DNA of 64,000 bases from Schizochytrium sp. TIO01 (lineage: Eukaryota; Sar; Bigyra; Thraustochytrida; Thraustochytriidae). The position numbers and the translations under genes are program-made. Position 1 is the first letter of the stretch, and every line of letters starts with the position of its first letter. Shown piece by piece: positions 1-9,697 of the stretch. The notes under the pieces are model-generated. The model searched no databases. It was not told the origin of the DNA and was given only the letters and a program-made list of their open reading frames with translations. The stretch is from assembly GCA_004764695.1 (NCBI GenBank), contig SMSO01000004.1, positions 270,501 through 334,500 on the forward strand, written 5' to 3'.

Positions 1-400
1 AAAGTATCCTCAATTGTGACTTACTTACTGAGCACACTTCTATAGTTAAGACTAATACACCTCATAGGAGAAAAAATTGCATCTATGATTAAGCCACGAA
101 AACTTGTTACTTACAAATGAGCAGTCTCCTTCGCATTTAGTGATGCTTAAAAGGCTTAGTTTAGGTTGCTTAAAAACTTCAACTTTGCTCTGACAGAAAA
201 CAGCGGAATACATTTTGTTGATTAGAGTAAATTCTACATACATATTTGATTTCCCTCCAAATATGCTGTTGTTAATCACCGGTGTATATTATAACAGCTT
301 GATGACATATAAGGACATAGGCATTTGGGGAGGGTGATAGTACTCGAGCATAGAGACTTGTGACTCATCTTGCATTCTTCATTGAGCCAAAATCCGCGTA
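1..400. other. Intergenic, 3' flank of CABLES-like gene
   Basis: AT-rich sequence downstream of the minus-strand CABLES-like gene. A 75-codon minus-strand frame at 52-279 opens only with GTG and has no recognisable domain, so I do not call it a gene. Confidence 0.4.
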
Positions 401-2524
401 TCACTGATTACCTTTCGGCAATTTGAGATGCTGTTTAAATGCCTTAGCAGCCTTTCGAGCTCGTTCTTGACCCTTGCGATGTTGTGGTTTGGGGACAGGA
501 ACAGGCAATGGTACAATGAGACGTCGAAGCCTGGTATTGTTGTCTTGACGCGTGTTTTCTGACATAATAGCTGATGGAATGTGAGTGACAGATTCGTCAT
601 CACTGTCTACGCTGCTGTCTGTCTCTGGAAAGTAGAACTGTGCAAGGTCTTCACCAAGATACTCAGTTGGTGTACTTTCAATACTTTTCAGGAGGCGAGT
701 AAAGTGTGTTAGGATATGATCTGTTTTTGTATTGAGGTGGAAGAGCAGGTGCCCAAAGACGTTAAATTCAGCTTCGAGGACTTGCCTTGGCGCTAAAGAC
801 TGCACGCGTTCAATATCAGCGAGGACATCGGCAACTGTAGCCGTTCCAGGTAGCTTTGGTTCGTTGAATTTATATGCCAACAACAAGCATACAGACATCA
901 CAAGCTTACGATTACGCTTATCCACAACACCCTTAAAAACCAGCTTTTCGAAATAGATTATAGCAAGAGCAGCTGTGGAAAGCTCAAGTTTGAGCGTGCG
1001 GGTATGCTCCAGAACCTCGCGCTTAAGGTTTCGGATTTTACTCAGCGTAAGCTCTGCAGGTAGCTCAGGATGCTGCTCACGGAATACCTCGTTAAGCTCT
1101 TGTTTTAGGACTTTCTTTTTAGTGTAGGGTAGCACACTGAGATACATTCCATCAAGGCTTTGAACAATACGATGTTTGCCAAGGCGAACCTCTGGATCAT
1201 CTAGCGCATTTGGTTGATACTCTCGGTCCCATGCTTCTTCACGTGCAGCGCGAGCTGGATCGACTTGATCGCCACTTACTGCCGCCCACTCTTGGTTGAA
1301 GTATCGTGCATATGAAGTACCCTCTCGCTGCAGCCAGTCTGTATCTGAGAGAATTTTTGGTACCTCTTGACGCCTGCGTGGTACATCCATCATGACAGCA
1401 CCGAGGCGCATTTTCTTACCACGTCGCGATTCTACAGTTTCGCTGTACTTGACAACAGAGAGTACCATGCCAGGGTAACCTTTATTCCAAGACAAGAACA
1501 ATCTTGCGCTATCGTGAATGCCTTCATTAAGCAACATTTGTTCTTGCGCTGCGCGAGGCACCCGTTGCCCTGTCATACGGGCTTCGCGATCTGAAACATA
1601 TCGAAAGTTTGTGGGGCCACGGACATGGTAACCAATAGGAGCGCCAGCAGCTCCTGCAGCTGTTCCTGTCTCGTCAGTAGCTACTGTTGGCGTTGACGGG
1701 TGTACGCCGGCCATTGTTTCTTTAACTCCATGTTCTGTCACGTCACCACCATGAGCTATTTCGATGCCGCCTTGGTCTACACCGCGTACCGCATTGTCAG
1801 TGTTTGTAAGCAAAGAATCGGGTAAGCCGCTCGGATCTTGCTGGTGGGCTTTAGTTCCTTGTGCGGCATCTCCAGAAAGCGTCGCCGTAGATCCATTGGT
1901 TGCATTAGTCCCATGCTTATCGCCAGTTATAGTACCATTGACCCCCGGCTGTGCTGCGTTTTGACTTCGTGCTAAGTGCGATTTAGCTCCAGCCAAGACC
2001 TCAGCTTCATTGTCCATTGGAATGTGTAGCAGGAAGTCTAAAGCCCTCATTTTCATACGTCCTGTCTTAACTGCTTTCATGGTATTCACTACTGGTTTGC
2101 GATTCACCACTGGTTGTTGTGCGTCTGGCGCATTCACAAACCGTACGCGTTTTCCAGATCGTTGTTGGATAAGTTGTTGCTGATGCTGCTGTTTATGGTG
2201 CTGTTGAAAATGCTGATGTTGGTTCTGTGCCTGCGATAACACTGATGAAGACCTTGCCAGGGAATTTACAGCTACTGACGCCCCGCTTCCAGATGTTGTT
2301 GCGTTTGTCATTGAGTGGTAGTACGAACCTCCGCTCGACTCCAGAGCATCGTCTTCGTCATCATATTTATCCCAAGGGTGCTGTTGCGGTTCTGAATTAC
2401 TACTGATATGCGGAATCGAGTTTGTGAGCAAACTTACGTGAGCTCCTGTATTCTGGTTTGCCGCTCGACGAGCGACAGTGGCCCTGTGCTCGCGGAGAAG
2501 CTCCCAGCGACCCCACGTCTCCAT
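401..2524 (-). CDS. CABLES-like cyclin-box protein
   Basis: A 707-residue protein whose C-terminal third (about residues 460-630) strongly resembles the cyclin-box region of CABLES1/2 (Cdk5 and Abl enzyme substrate). Visible signatures are LTLSKIRNLKREVL, then LSTAALAIIYFEKLVFKG, then NRKLVMSVCLLLAYKFNEP. In animals CABLES proteins link cyclin-dependent kinases to tyrosine kinases and growth control; a regulatory, probably CDK-binding role is inferred here. An upstream conserved-looking patch, MRALDFLLHIPMD (near residue 160), matches the RRxAxxFLxxISLD-like segment of animal CABLES. A His/Gln-rich low-complexity stretch lies near residues 97-128, and Ser/Thr/Gly-rich disorder fills the rest of the N-terminal half. 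The frame opens 16 codons earlier with GTG; I chose the first ATG. A possible acceptor (TTAG) lies just upstream, so an additional 5' exon cannot be excluded. Confidence 0.85.
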   Translation of the reverse strand: METWGRWELLREHRATVARRAANQNTGAHVSLLTNSIPHISSNSEPQQHPWDKYDDEDDALESSGGSYYHSMTNATTSGSGASVAVNSLARSSSVLSQAQNQHQHFQQHHKQQHQQQLIQQRSGKRVRFVNAPDAQQPVVNRKPVVNTMKAVKTGRMKMRALDFLLHIPMDNEAEVLAGAKSHLARSQNAAQPGVNGTITGDKHGTNATNGSTATLSGDAAQGTKAHQQDPSGLPDSLLTNTDNAVRGVDQGGIEIAHGGDVTEHGVKETMAGVHPSTPTVATDETGTAAGAAGAPIGYHVRGPTNFRYVSDREARMTGQRVPRAAQEQMLLNEGIHDSARLFLSWNKGYPGMVLSVVKYSETVESRRGKKMRLGAVMMDVPRRRQEVPKILSDTDWLQREGTSYARYFNQEWAAVSGDQVDPARAAREEAWDREYQPNALDDPEVRLGKHRIVQSLDGMYLSVLPYTKKKVLKQELNEVFREQHPELPAELTLSKIRNLKREVLEHTRTLKLELSTAALAIIYFEKLVFKGVVDKRNRKLVMSVCLLLAYKFNEPKLPGTATVADVLADIERVQSLAPRQVLEAEFNVFGHLLFHLNTKTDHILTHFTRLLKSIESTPTEYLGEDLAQFYFPETDSSVDSDDESVTHIPSAIMSENTRQDNNTRLRRLIVPLPVPVPKPQHRKGQERARKAAKAFKQHLKLPKGNQ

Positions 2525-3543
2525 TCCAAGCAAAGCGAGGGCGGCACTCTGCGCGTTTTGAAAGCCTAACACACAATGAAACAGGTTTTAACGTAGACTT
2601 CGAAGTACCCCCACGCACTTCAAAGGCCGAGCCCACTCTATCTGAGGCTTTTGCATAGAATTTGGCCAAGTGCCGGTCTGCCTAAGTTTTGCTCGTTTAT
2701 GAATGTACATTTGATTATTATTACTTTTCTATGTGGTACATATTTGTTTTGCTTGTTTTTACTAGGTAGGCCCTACTAGTGGTTTTTTAGCTCAACTTCT
2801 TTTTATTTCTTTTTCATGTGTAATTATGGAAACTTGGAAACTTGCATGGCTAATGAGCGTAGATTTTCTGCAAAGGATACAGTTTTGCCTTGAATACCTT
2901 CGTGATTAGGGTAAACGTTGATATTGGCAATTTAAGTCGAAAAACATCATTCTACATTTATTTCTCAGTATTTTTAATTTGTTTTTCTTCTGAGATGCAC
3001 TAATATAAATTCATGCAAAGCAGATTCTTGTGCCGCATGAAGAGAAGTAACAATTTGTCTGGCTGATGTTTTTGATTATTTTTTTAAAAGCATGGGAGCG
3101 AAGGTAAATAAGATACCGTCAGTCATGCCACAACGCAATGAAGCATTGCAGGTGATTTTTAATTTTCTATGATTTGCCTCCAAGCAACGAAGTGACGAAG
3201 TGCCACAAGACCAGATGCAATAATCACGATCCGTAAAGCCCTGAAGTCCACCCTAAAGTTAACAAGGCCATATGACTATTCCTAAGAAATAAAAAAGACA
3301 ACTAATCTCATCATGTCACTTCCTAAAAGCAAAGATCACTTCTATTTGTCCCAAGAGGTTAGTACTGATATGAATAAACTTGGGAGTTCTGATAACACAA
3401 ACGTTGCCCGGTGATAGCTTTCTCTACTTAATCGAGACGGTTGGGAAAATGTAACCACCTCCATTAATGGAGATTTTACTCTCATTAAAGTTGTCAATCC
3501 GGACGCGCTACGCACTAATCTTATTTTGAGATAAGCATATACA
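2525..3543. other. Intergenic between CABLES-like and CENP-S-like genes
   Basis: About 1 kb, AT-rich, holding the promoter of the CABLES-like gene and the 3' flank of the CENP-S-like gene, both on the minus strand. A TTAG acceptor-like site sits about 40 nt upstream of the chosen CABLES ATG. No credible coding frame seen. Confidence 0.4.
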
Positions 3544-4388
3544 TTAATCGTCCTCACTATCTGACGAGAGGGCAGCAATCCTAGCCATGACAGATTGCGG
3601 TTTGTCTTGGCGGGCAGACTTTGGCCCTCGTTTCCGGGACAAATCCAAATCGGAGTCCAAACTTGAATCAGACTCTTCTTCCTGTTCTTCATCACTGCTA
3701 TCTAGCGCAGGTCGTCCAGAGCGGCGTTGAAGCATTTTAGGTTCTGAGGCAACAGATGATTTAGAGGACGATATGCTAGGCTTTTTCCTTTTGCCAGGTT
3801 TTCTTGACTCTTCTTCAACCTCGGATTCCTTTGACTTTGCTGCTTTCGAGGAAGCCTTTGCCATTTTCTTATTGCGACGTTCCTCGACGTCCTTTTTCCT
3901 CCGTTCCTTTACGATACCAATTTCCTCGACTTCATATTTTTCGAGCTCTCGCAGTAATTTCGGTGACTTTCGCGCACACAGTTTTACATCATCACTTGAG
4001 ATAACAGCTCGCTTACCATGGTTCGCGAACATAATGAGATCTTCGCTCATGATGCCTGCGATCTCCATGACCACCTTGGCAATCGTCTGCACTGCACCAC
4101 GAGATATTTTTACTTCATCATGATGTTTCTGCTCTGACACTTTGCACGTTTTGTCCACGACAAGAGCCACTTTTGCCTGTGAAGCCAAGACCAGTTGTTA
4201 TCATCATCGACTGTGTTAGTCAGTCCTCTATTCCATTCATTCATCCTCCACTTCAACAACGTTCGACACTTCAGGGTTTCGAACAGTGCCCATCTCAGCT
4301 TGTTTCCCCAGAACTGTCGCCACAGCTTTGATTCGCAAATTCGTCAACCTACCTGCAACAGCGAAGCGTCTGTCTCTGCGTTCTCCAT
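3544..4388 (-). CDS. CENP-S / MHF1-like histone-fold protein, two exons
   Basis: A 222-residue protein encoded by exon 1 (4353-4388, 12 codons from ATG) and exon 2 (3544-4176), joined in phase 0. Residues about 8-90 form a histone fold with clear CENP-S/MHF1 features: EDLIMFANHGKRAVISSDD followed by VKLCARKSPKLLREL, matching the family pattern LEMFARHAKRTTINTEDVKLLARRS. CENP-S pairs with CENP-X in the constitutive centromere network and in the FANCM-associated DNA-repair complex. The continuous frame of exon 2 has no usable ATG at its start; the upstream exon supplies one, and the joined N-terminus fits the first helix of the family. Animal homologues are about 140 residues. This one adds about 125 residues of Lys/Ser-rich then Asp/Glu/Ser-rich tail ending SDSEDD. 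The gene is head to head with the coiled-coil gene at 5580. Confidence 0.85.
4177..4352 (-). other. Spliceosomal intron in CENP-S-like gene
   Basis: A 176-nt intron read on the minus strand, with donor CAG|GTAGGT, acceptor TTCACAG, and a CTAAC branch-point-like sequence about 40 nt before the acceptor. Phase 0. It is supported by homology continuity across the junction, so it serves as the reference for splice signals elsewhere in the window. Confidence 0.8.
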
Positions 4389-5579
4389 GGTATGAATTTC
4401 TCAATACCAGTCACGCCTCCCGGAGCGCTCCGTTGCAACTTGATTGTGGTTCTGCGTCTCGGTGTCTCGAAAGCATCATATTGTTCATATTCAGGCGTGG
4501 TTAGAGCTCTGACCCGGGAGTTGCTTTTAGTGAATGATTGTAGACTCTTCATCGTATATGGAGCAATAATTAAGTTTCATGTATCAAGCTATTTGGGAAA
4601 GCTCAAGTAAAATCAGGTTGGAATCTAAGTAGCCATGATAGGAGCTTGATACCGGCTTCGTTGGAATGGTTGTGTGCAGGATTTCTCACACCCAATGACT
4701 GCAATTTCTTTCATAGTTTTCTTGGTATCTAAATAATGAAATAAAGATCGCAAGTCCCACAGAAGCAGAGTGGCCTTGTGATGACACATTATTTTCTCTA
4801 CACATTTACCCACTGTACCAAGCACACAAACACATTCGGTCAGGACTTTCCTCGATTGCATGATTCAATTTGTAATCAAGACAACATCTCAACAACTTCC
4901 TCGCCCCAACATGTTGATCATTTCACATCCATCTGACACAAATGGTAGAACCCTTGGATCATTTGTAGCGTTCTATATTGTTGTTCTGTTCTCTGCAAAG
5001 TCTTTCTTTTACCTCTGTTTTCTTTTTTTTTTCTTCGCAGGCCCAAACCGAAAACACGCTCGAGCTCGGCGCGCAGTGGCTGGTCGCCTAGCTGGGCCAC
5101 CATTGGCAGCATCAAGCATTGGCACGATATATATGCTGCTGGGGCGGTGCTTTGGTTTCAATTTTCGGGTTGACTACTTGTGCAGGCTCCTGGCTGCTCG
5201 TGACCTGCACTTACCGGATCCGATCTTGTTTACTCAACGTCTCTGCAAAAGTGATATACAGAGAGTAGAAGTAAAAAAACTCTGTGGCAACAAGTACTTT
5301 GAAGGAAATTACCGTGCACAAAGCAAGGGCTTGAAGGGAGGCATTGCCTATAGCGCAGCTTCGATTGGTTTGTACTGAGGCTTCTCAAGAACTTTAGGAT
5401 TTGGGGAACTGGTTGCGCTAAAAGGCTAGGTTTCCTTTGCTTTTTAGAGCAAGCCCCCATTTGCAGATCAAGCACAAGGCATCTGTGGAGCTGTAGATTT
5501 ATCAATCTACGATAGCCCAAAGTTGAGAGGTCTCCCTAATTAATCGTTGATACATTCCACAAAGGTCTCGTAAGCCAGC
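4389..5579. promoter_or_regulatory. Divergent intergenic region, possible leader intron
   Basis: About 1.2 kb between the CENP-S-like ATG (-) and the coiled-coil protein ATG (+). It holds a very strong 3' splice-site-like signal on the plus strand, a run of T with C ending CTTCGCAG at about 5040. The following 500 bases have a long frame but no recognisable domain. The simplest reading is a 5' untranslated intron of the 5580 gene; a short undetected plus-strand gene is possible. Confidence 0.35.
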
Positions 5580-7739
5580 ATGAATTTGAACGAACGTATC
5601 AGCGAAGAACGTGCAAGACTGGCGCAGGCTAAGCAGCGTCTGAGGGGTCGTCGCCAGGAACTGGGCCTTGGTGGCTACGCTTTGCAAAGCCAGCAGGAGG
5701 TTTCAAGCGTATCCTCTGCATGTACTGGCATGGCAAGGGCTCATGTTGAGGATTCGCATACCCGCAAATCAAATTTGCAAAACCACTATTATGAGGAAAG
5801 GGCTAACGCAAGTGCACAGCGTCAGCGTCTAGATTTAAGCGATTTTGCAGCAAATCGAAGGTTTGACTATCGTAGTCCCAAGAGTAGATCTGCACGGGGC
5901 GTTTCAGTAAGAGTGACTAGCAGGTCCACAACACCAACCTCCAGTCACTCGAGATCGTTTGGTTATGGAGGCCACCAAACCCCTCGATCAGTGGCGGGCA
6001 GTGCAGCTGGGACTCCACGAGCAAGATCTCTCGCTCCCGGAGCCGGTTCGAGTTCTGTGTGTCTCCCTGATGCACATGGTGAAATTTTGCGTCAGGCTTC
6101 AACTCGAGAGGCCGCGCTGGCAGCCAAGGCTTCTTTGCACGAGCGGAAGCTGGCATATGCGGAAAAGGAGCTGACAGCCCAGGCAGACTTATTGGAGGAG
6201 GTTAAACTAAAACATCTTGAGCTTACAGAAGAGCTCACAGAAGCTCGTTCCAACAACTCCAAGCTTCGTAAGGAGAAACAGGATTGCGTGACGGAACGCG
6301 ATGTAGCTCGTCAGCGAGTGTATTCCTTGTCAGAGAGGGTAAGCGATTTGGAGAAAGAGCTAAAGGCCACACGAGAGGAGCTCAAAAGCAAGATTGGAGA
6401 GACCACGACGGAAGCTGCGGATGCCAAAGAAAAGGTTGGCTCTCTAGAACATGAGCTCGCAAATGTTCGAGCTTCTCTTGTGCAGACGCGCCAGCGCCTG
6501 GAAAGAACAAGTACTCTATTGGAGGATATGGAAGCTCGCGCGTTAGAAGCCGAAGCTCGTGCGGATAAGCTTGAAGAGGAAAATATCGAAATCAAGCAAG
6601 CCTTTACTGCTGAAAAGGAAGGACGCGAGGAATATAGCGACAAGTGTAAATTACTTGAGCAAGAGCTCAAACATCTTCGCGCAGCTTTAAGCGATGAAAG
6701 TGGTAGTGCGGAACAACATGAGGCGGCCATCGCAGAGGTGACAAATCAGCTGGCCGCAGAGAGGGAACGGGCTAGTTCTCTGGAAGCGAGCTTGAAGACA
6801 AGCTTGATGGAAGCACGAGAAAGTCTTGAAAAAGCACGAAAAGAAGCTAAGGAGGCTTTTGACCGAGCAGCCACAGCCGAGCAGCACGCTAAGATTGCGG
6901 AAGAAAACCGTAAAGCCTCAATGTCTCACTTTCAAGAGCAATATCAGGTGATGCACGAGCAGATGGCTCGCAACACCTTGGCAACAAATGCACAAACAGA
7001 TGCTTTGCGACTTGAAATGGAAACATTACGAGCTCAAATGAGTGTTACTGAGGCAACATCCTTGAAAGCGCCTTTTTCTTCGAACGCAAGCGTGAATTCC
7101 GCCACATCGAGTGTGATAAATTATGGTTTAACAAAAACGACCTATATGACTGCAGGTGATGAAGATAAAAATGAAGATTATGAGATAGGCACCAAGGGGT
7201 CGGTGCCTGCTTTACCAAGTCCGACTTACTCAGAGGTGTCTGAAAAGGCTATGTTGACTGAAATTGAAGAGCTTTTGGTCGATGTTGATCTGCCAGATGG
7301 AAGCTGCGCAGAGCTTATCGTACGTTCAACAGATGACCCTGCTGAAGCTATAGCCCGATTTAGTACACTTCATTCTTTGTCGCCACGTGTTGCAGCCCAC
7401 CTGGAAGAGTATGTATGCGCACAGCTACAACGAACGTGTGTCCGGTTACCTAAATCCCCTTCTGCTCGCCCAACCTCACCCCCGCCTCCACCTCCTCCTG
7501 TGGCCAAGGAACCTGAATATGCTACCAGAAGAAATCAAGCACTTAGATCTCCGTATGTGGATACCAGTACAGAGGAGTACAAAGATGATGGTTTGCGTGG
7601 CATGAGGGCAAGTCAAGGTTCGTCGTCTTCACCCAGAATTCCCCGAAGTGCAGGGTTAAGCACACAAGTACAAAAGCAACAAACGTTGGGGTCACGTGAG
7701 CCATCTCGAATGCGAAGACTGTCCCAATTGCGTAAATGA
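5580..7739 (+). CDS. Long coiled-coil protein, unknown function
   Basis: A 719-residue single-exon protein starting at ATG 5580. Residues 1-165 are Arg/Ser-rich and basic. Residues about 170-500 are an almost continuous coiled coil of heptads rich in Glu, Leu, Ala and Lys. Residues about 558-618 form a compact segment beginning LLVDVDLPDGSCAELIVRS, with a DDPAEAIARFSTLHSL motif. This resembles a short ubiquitin-like or beta-grasp-type module I have seen attached to cytoskeletal coiled-coil proteins of protists; that assignment is weak. A proline run (PPPPPPP) and a basic tail ending RRLSQLRK follow. A structural, cytoskeletal or basal-body-associated role is plausible but inferred only from architecture. 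Confidence 0.8.
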   Translation: MNLNERISEERARLAQAKQRLRGRRQELGLGGYALQSQQEVSSVSSACTGMARAHVEDSHTRKSNLQNHYYEERANASAQRQRLDLSDFAANRRFDYRSPKSRSARGVSVRVTSRSTTPTSSHSRSFGYGGHQTPRSVAGSAAGTPRARSLAPGAGSSSVCLPDAHGEILRQASTREAALAAKASLHERKLAYAEKELTAQADLLEEVKLKHLELTEELTEARSNNSKLRKEKQDCVTERDVARQRVYSLSERVSDLEKELKATREELKSKIGETTTEAADAKEKVGSLEHELANVRASLVQTRQRLERTSTLLEDMEARALEAEARADKLEEENIEIKQAFTAEKEGREEYSDKCKLLEQELKHLRAALSDESGSAEQHEAAIAEVTNQLAAERERASSLEASLKTSLMEARESLEKARKEAKEAFDRAATAEQHAKIAEENRKASMSHFQEQYQVMHEQMARNTLATNAQTDALRLEMETLRAQMSVTEATSLKAPFSSNASVNSATSSVINYGLTKTTYMTAGDEDKNEDYEIGTKGSVPALPSPTYSEVSEKAMLTEIEELLVDVDLPDGSCAELIVRSTDDPAEAIARFSTLHSLSPRVAAHLEEYVCAQLQRTCVRLPKSPSARPTSPPPPPPPVAKEPEYATRRNQALRSPYVDTSTEEYKDDGLRGMRASQGSSSSPRIPRSAGLSTQVQKQQTLGSREPSRMRRLSQLRK

Positions 7740-8154
7740 AATTAGTGTGATTTCTAGTAGACCTGTTGCAAAGATAAACATCACAGTACCTTTCACAACA
7801 GACAAGAGACTGAACACTTATTGATGTTATTCATGAAATAGGTCTATTGCTGGTGGATTTTTGAATGTCCATTTTAAATAACCACTTTAAGTTCTTTATT
7901 ATTTTGCTCGCCATTGCTAGCTAGTTTAGGAAATAGAATCGTACGAAAAATGCCCAACCTGTGAGCACAGTAAAGACATATAGATATTGTTTGCCCTAAA
8001 GCACGCTTACATGGAAAAGATTGATTTCAAGGTGTAAGAAGGCAAAGCGGAGGATGGAATTATATCGAAAGGTATAGAGAACAGGAGGAATACAAAGAAG
8101 AAGAAAATTAAAGAAAAAGAAGAAGGAGTTAACGATGAGTTGGAGAAACCTTTT
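7740..8154. other. Convergent intergenic region
   Basis: Short AT-rich spacer between the 3' end of the plus-strand coiled-coil gene and the 3' end of the minus-strand CXorf65-like gene. It ends in a purine-rich GAAGAAGAAA stretch. No coding frame. Confidence 0.5.
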
Positions 8155-8754
8155 CTACTCCTCAACGCGAGCAAGAGTGTCTTCTGAAGGAATATTAAAC
8201 GTCAGAACCGAATGTGATTTGTTGCCATCCTCCTCTGTTTTTATGATGGCTAATTCAAATGTTGACATCGGGGTTAATGTTTCAAGTGCCCGGTCAGTTC
8301 CAGCATCAGCTAGACCTTTTGGTGATCCATCTTGGACGAGGTCAAAGATAGCATCCGGAGCTTCCAAAGCACCCCACTGCTCTAATGCGCCCTTTAAACT
8401 CACAAGCTGTTTCTCTCGGGCTTGAATGGCCTCATCAAGCTTTCTCAGCAGTGATTCGTGTGCTTCATCTTCATGGTCTGGCGAGGCTGGTTCAGAGCCG
8501 GGTGACACGGGAGACTCGCTTTCGCTAGCATGGGCGCGTCCATGTCGCTTGTGAGGCCCTACTGCCATCATGGCTGCTTTACGCCGGTTATACGCATCGA
8601 GGTCACTGGTAAGGGCTGTAATTCGTTTTGTGAGAGCTTGTCGTGACTTTTCTGCACAGGTTTTGCGTACGTGATTCAAAAGAACGTCTGCCGCAACATC
8701 TGCATTAACAAGGAGGCGCTGATCACATCCAAAGCGTATTTGAACTAATGCCAT
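8155..8754 (-). CDS. CXorf65-like small protein
   Basis: A 199-residue protein with a true ATG. The N-terminus, ALVQIRFGCDQRLLVNADVA followed by ADVLLNHVRKTC, resembles the CXorf65 family pattern (a short beta strand, a conserved QxLVN, then VLLxYIR), a small protein family of unknown function found in animals and many flagellated protists. The centre has a Ser/Glu/Pro-rich linker and a helical segment (about residues 100-125) predicted to coil. The C-terminus contains a second beta-like region (STFELAIIKTEEDGN). Longer than the typical animal member because of the linker. Single exon; 3' ends converge with the coiled-coil gene. The family assignment rests on the N-terminal 35 residues only. 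Confidence 0.6.
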   Translation of the reverse strand: MALVQIRFGCDQRLLVNADVAADVLLNHVRKTCAEKSRQALTKRITALTSDLDAYNRRKAAMMAVGPHKRHGRAHASESESPVSPGSEPASPDHEDEAHESLLRKLDEAIQAREKQLVSLKGALEQWGALEAPDAIFDLVQDGSPKGLADAGTDRALETLTPMSTFELAIIKTEEDGNKSHSVLTFNIPSEDTLARVEE

Positions 8755-9697
8755 TGCGTCGAAATAAGCTTTCTCGAAAGAACGGAGTTACCAAGCCAAG
8801 ACTCAAAACAATCTGACTAGCTGTTGCTATCGAAGCTCCAAAGACTTTCGATATCGAGCACAATCAAGAGCTCGACCGTCTTTTACTCTCTATTCCTCGC
8901 TCAAAAAAGCAATATAAGATTACCACGTAGTTGTAATTGCACGAGCACTAGAGTATATTAACAAAGATATGTAACATTCTAAACTGTCTCAAACGAAGAT
9001 TTTATCAACAATAAGCAAGACATGCTGACAAATTGTAACGGTCACATGAATTGTTTATAAGTGCAATAGGTCTACTAAGTGTTTACTAGAATTACCTACA
9101 TCCTTACCTATACGTACCTACCTAATGAATGAGGACAAGAAACAAAGATAGAAAGAAAGGGACGAGTGTATTTGGTCTTTCTATCTCACACAAAAGGTCC
9201 ATGGACTGCTTGATGCATGCACTTCATGAAACCCTGTCAGGAGTATTTTGAAGCAGTGAAGGAAAGAATTAAAGAAAACAAAGGGAGTAGTAATGTGTCA
9301 TCATGAATAGAGAAAAGAAAAATGAAGAATGTAAACAGTTCAGAGGCGCTAAGGTAAGTAAAGAAGAGATGAAAGGCGCTTATAGTAGGAAACAGTTGTA
9401 CAGTGAATGCGCGCGCTAATGTAGGTCTTGTATGTGATGATAAATCTCTAGTTCAACTCTTGCTTTGCTAGATTTCTTGGTTTTAATTTTCTTTCTTAAG
9501 ACAAACAAAAAGTACAATACAGCAAGGCGCATTGCTGCGTCACTTGGCGAGTAGTCTAAAGAAGTACTTTTATATTGAAATGCTTTTTGCAATGTCGTTG
9601 TTGGTTGGTGTGACTTTTTCAAACACAAACCAAATTTTGACAAGATGAAATGTGATGTGTCAAAATAAGTGTTGCGCTGTAATCGATAGAAGAGAAC
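8755..9697. other. Intergenic, no gene seen
   Basis: AT-rich spacer of about 940 bases between two minus-strand genes. It has purine-rich stretches (AAAGAAAGGGA, AGAAAAGAAAA). The minus-strand frame at 9416-9643 is low in coding character and not supported. Confidence 0.4.

Noticed and set aside
4860-5378. 172-codon plus frame
   Set aside because: Crosses a strong 3' splice site and a poly-T run that gives a string of Phe; not a plausible continuous exon. The sequence after the acceptor also showed weak, unconvincing resemblance to other families in alternative frames.
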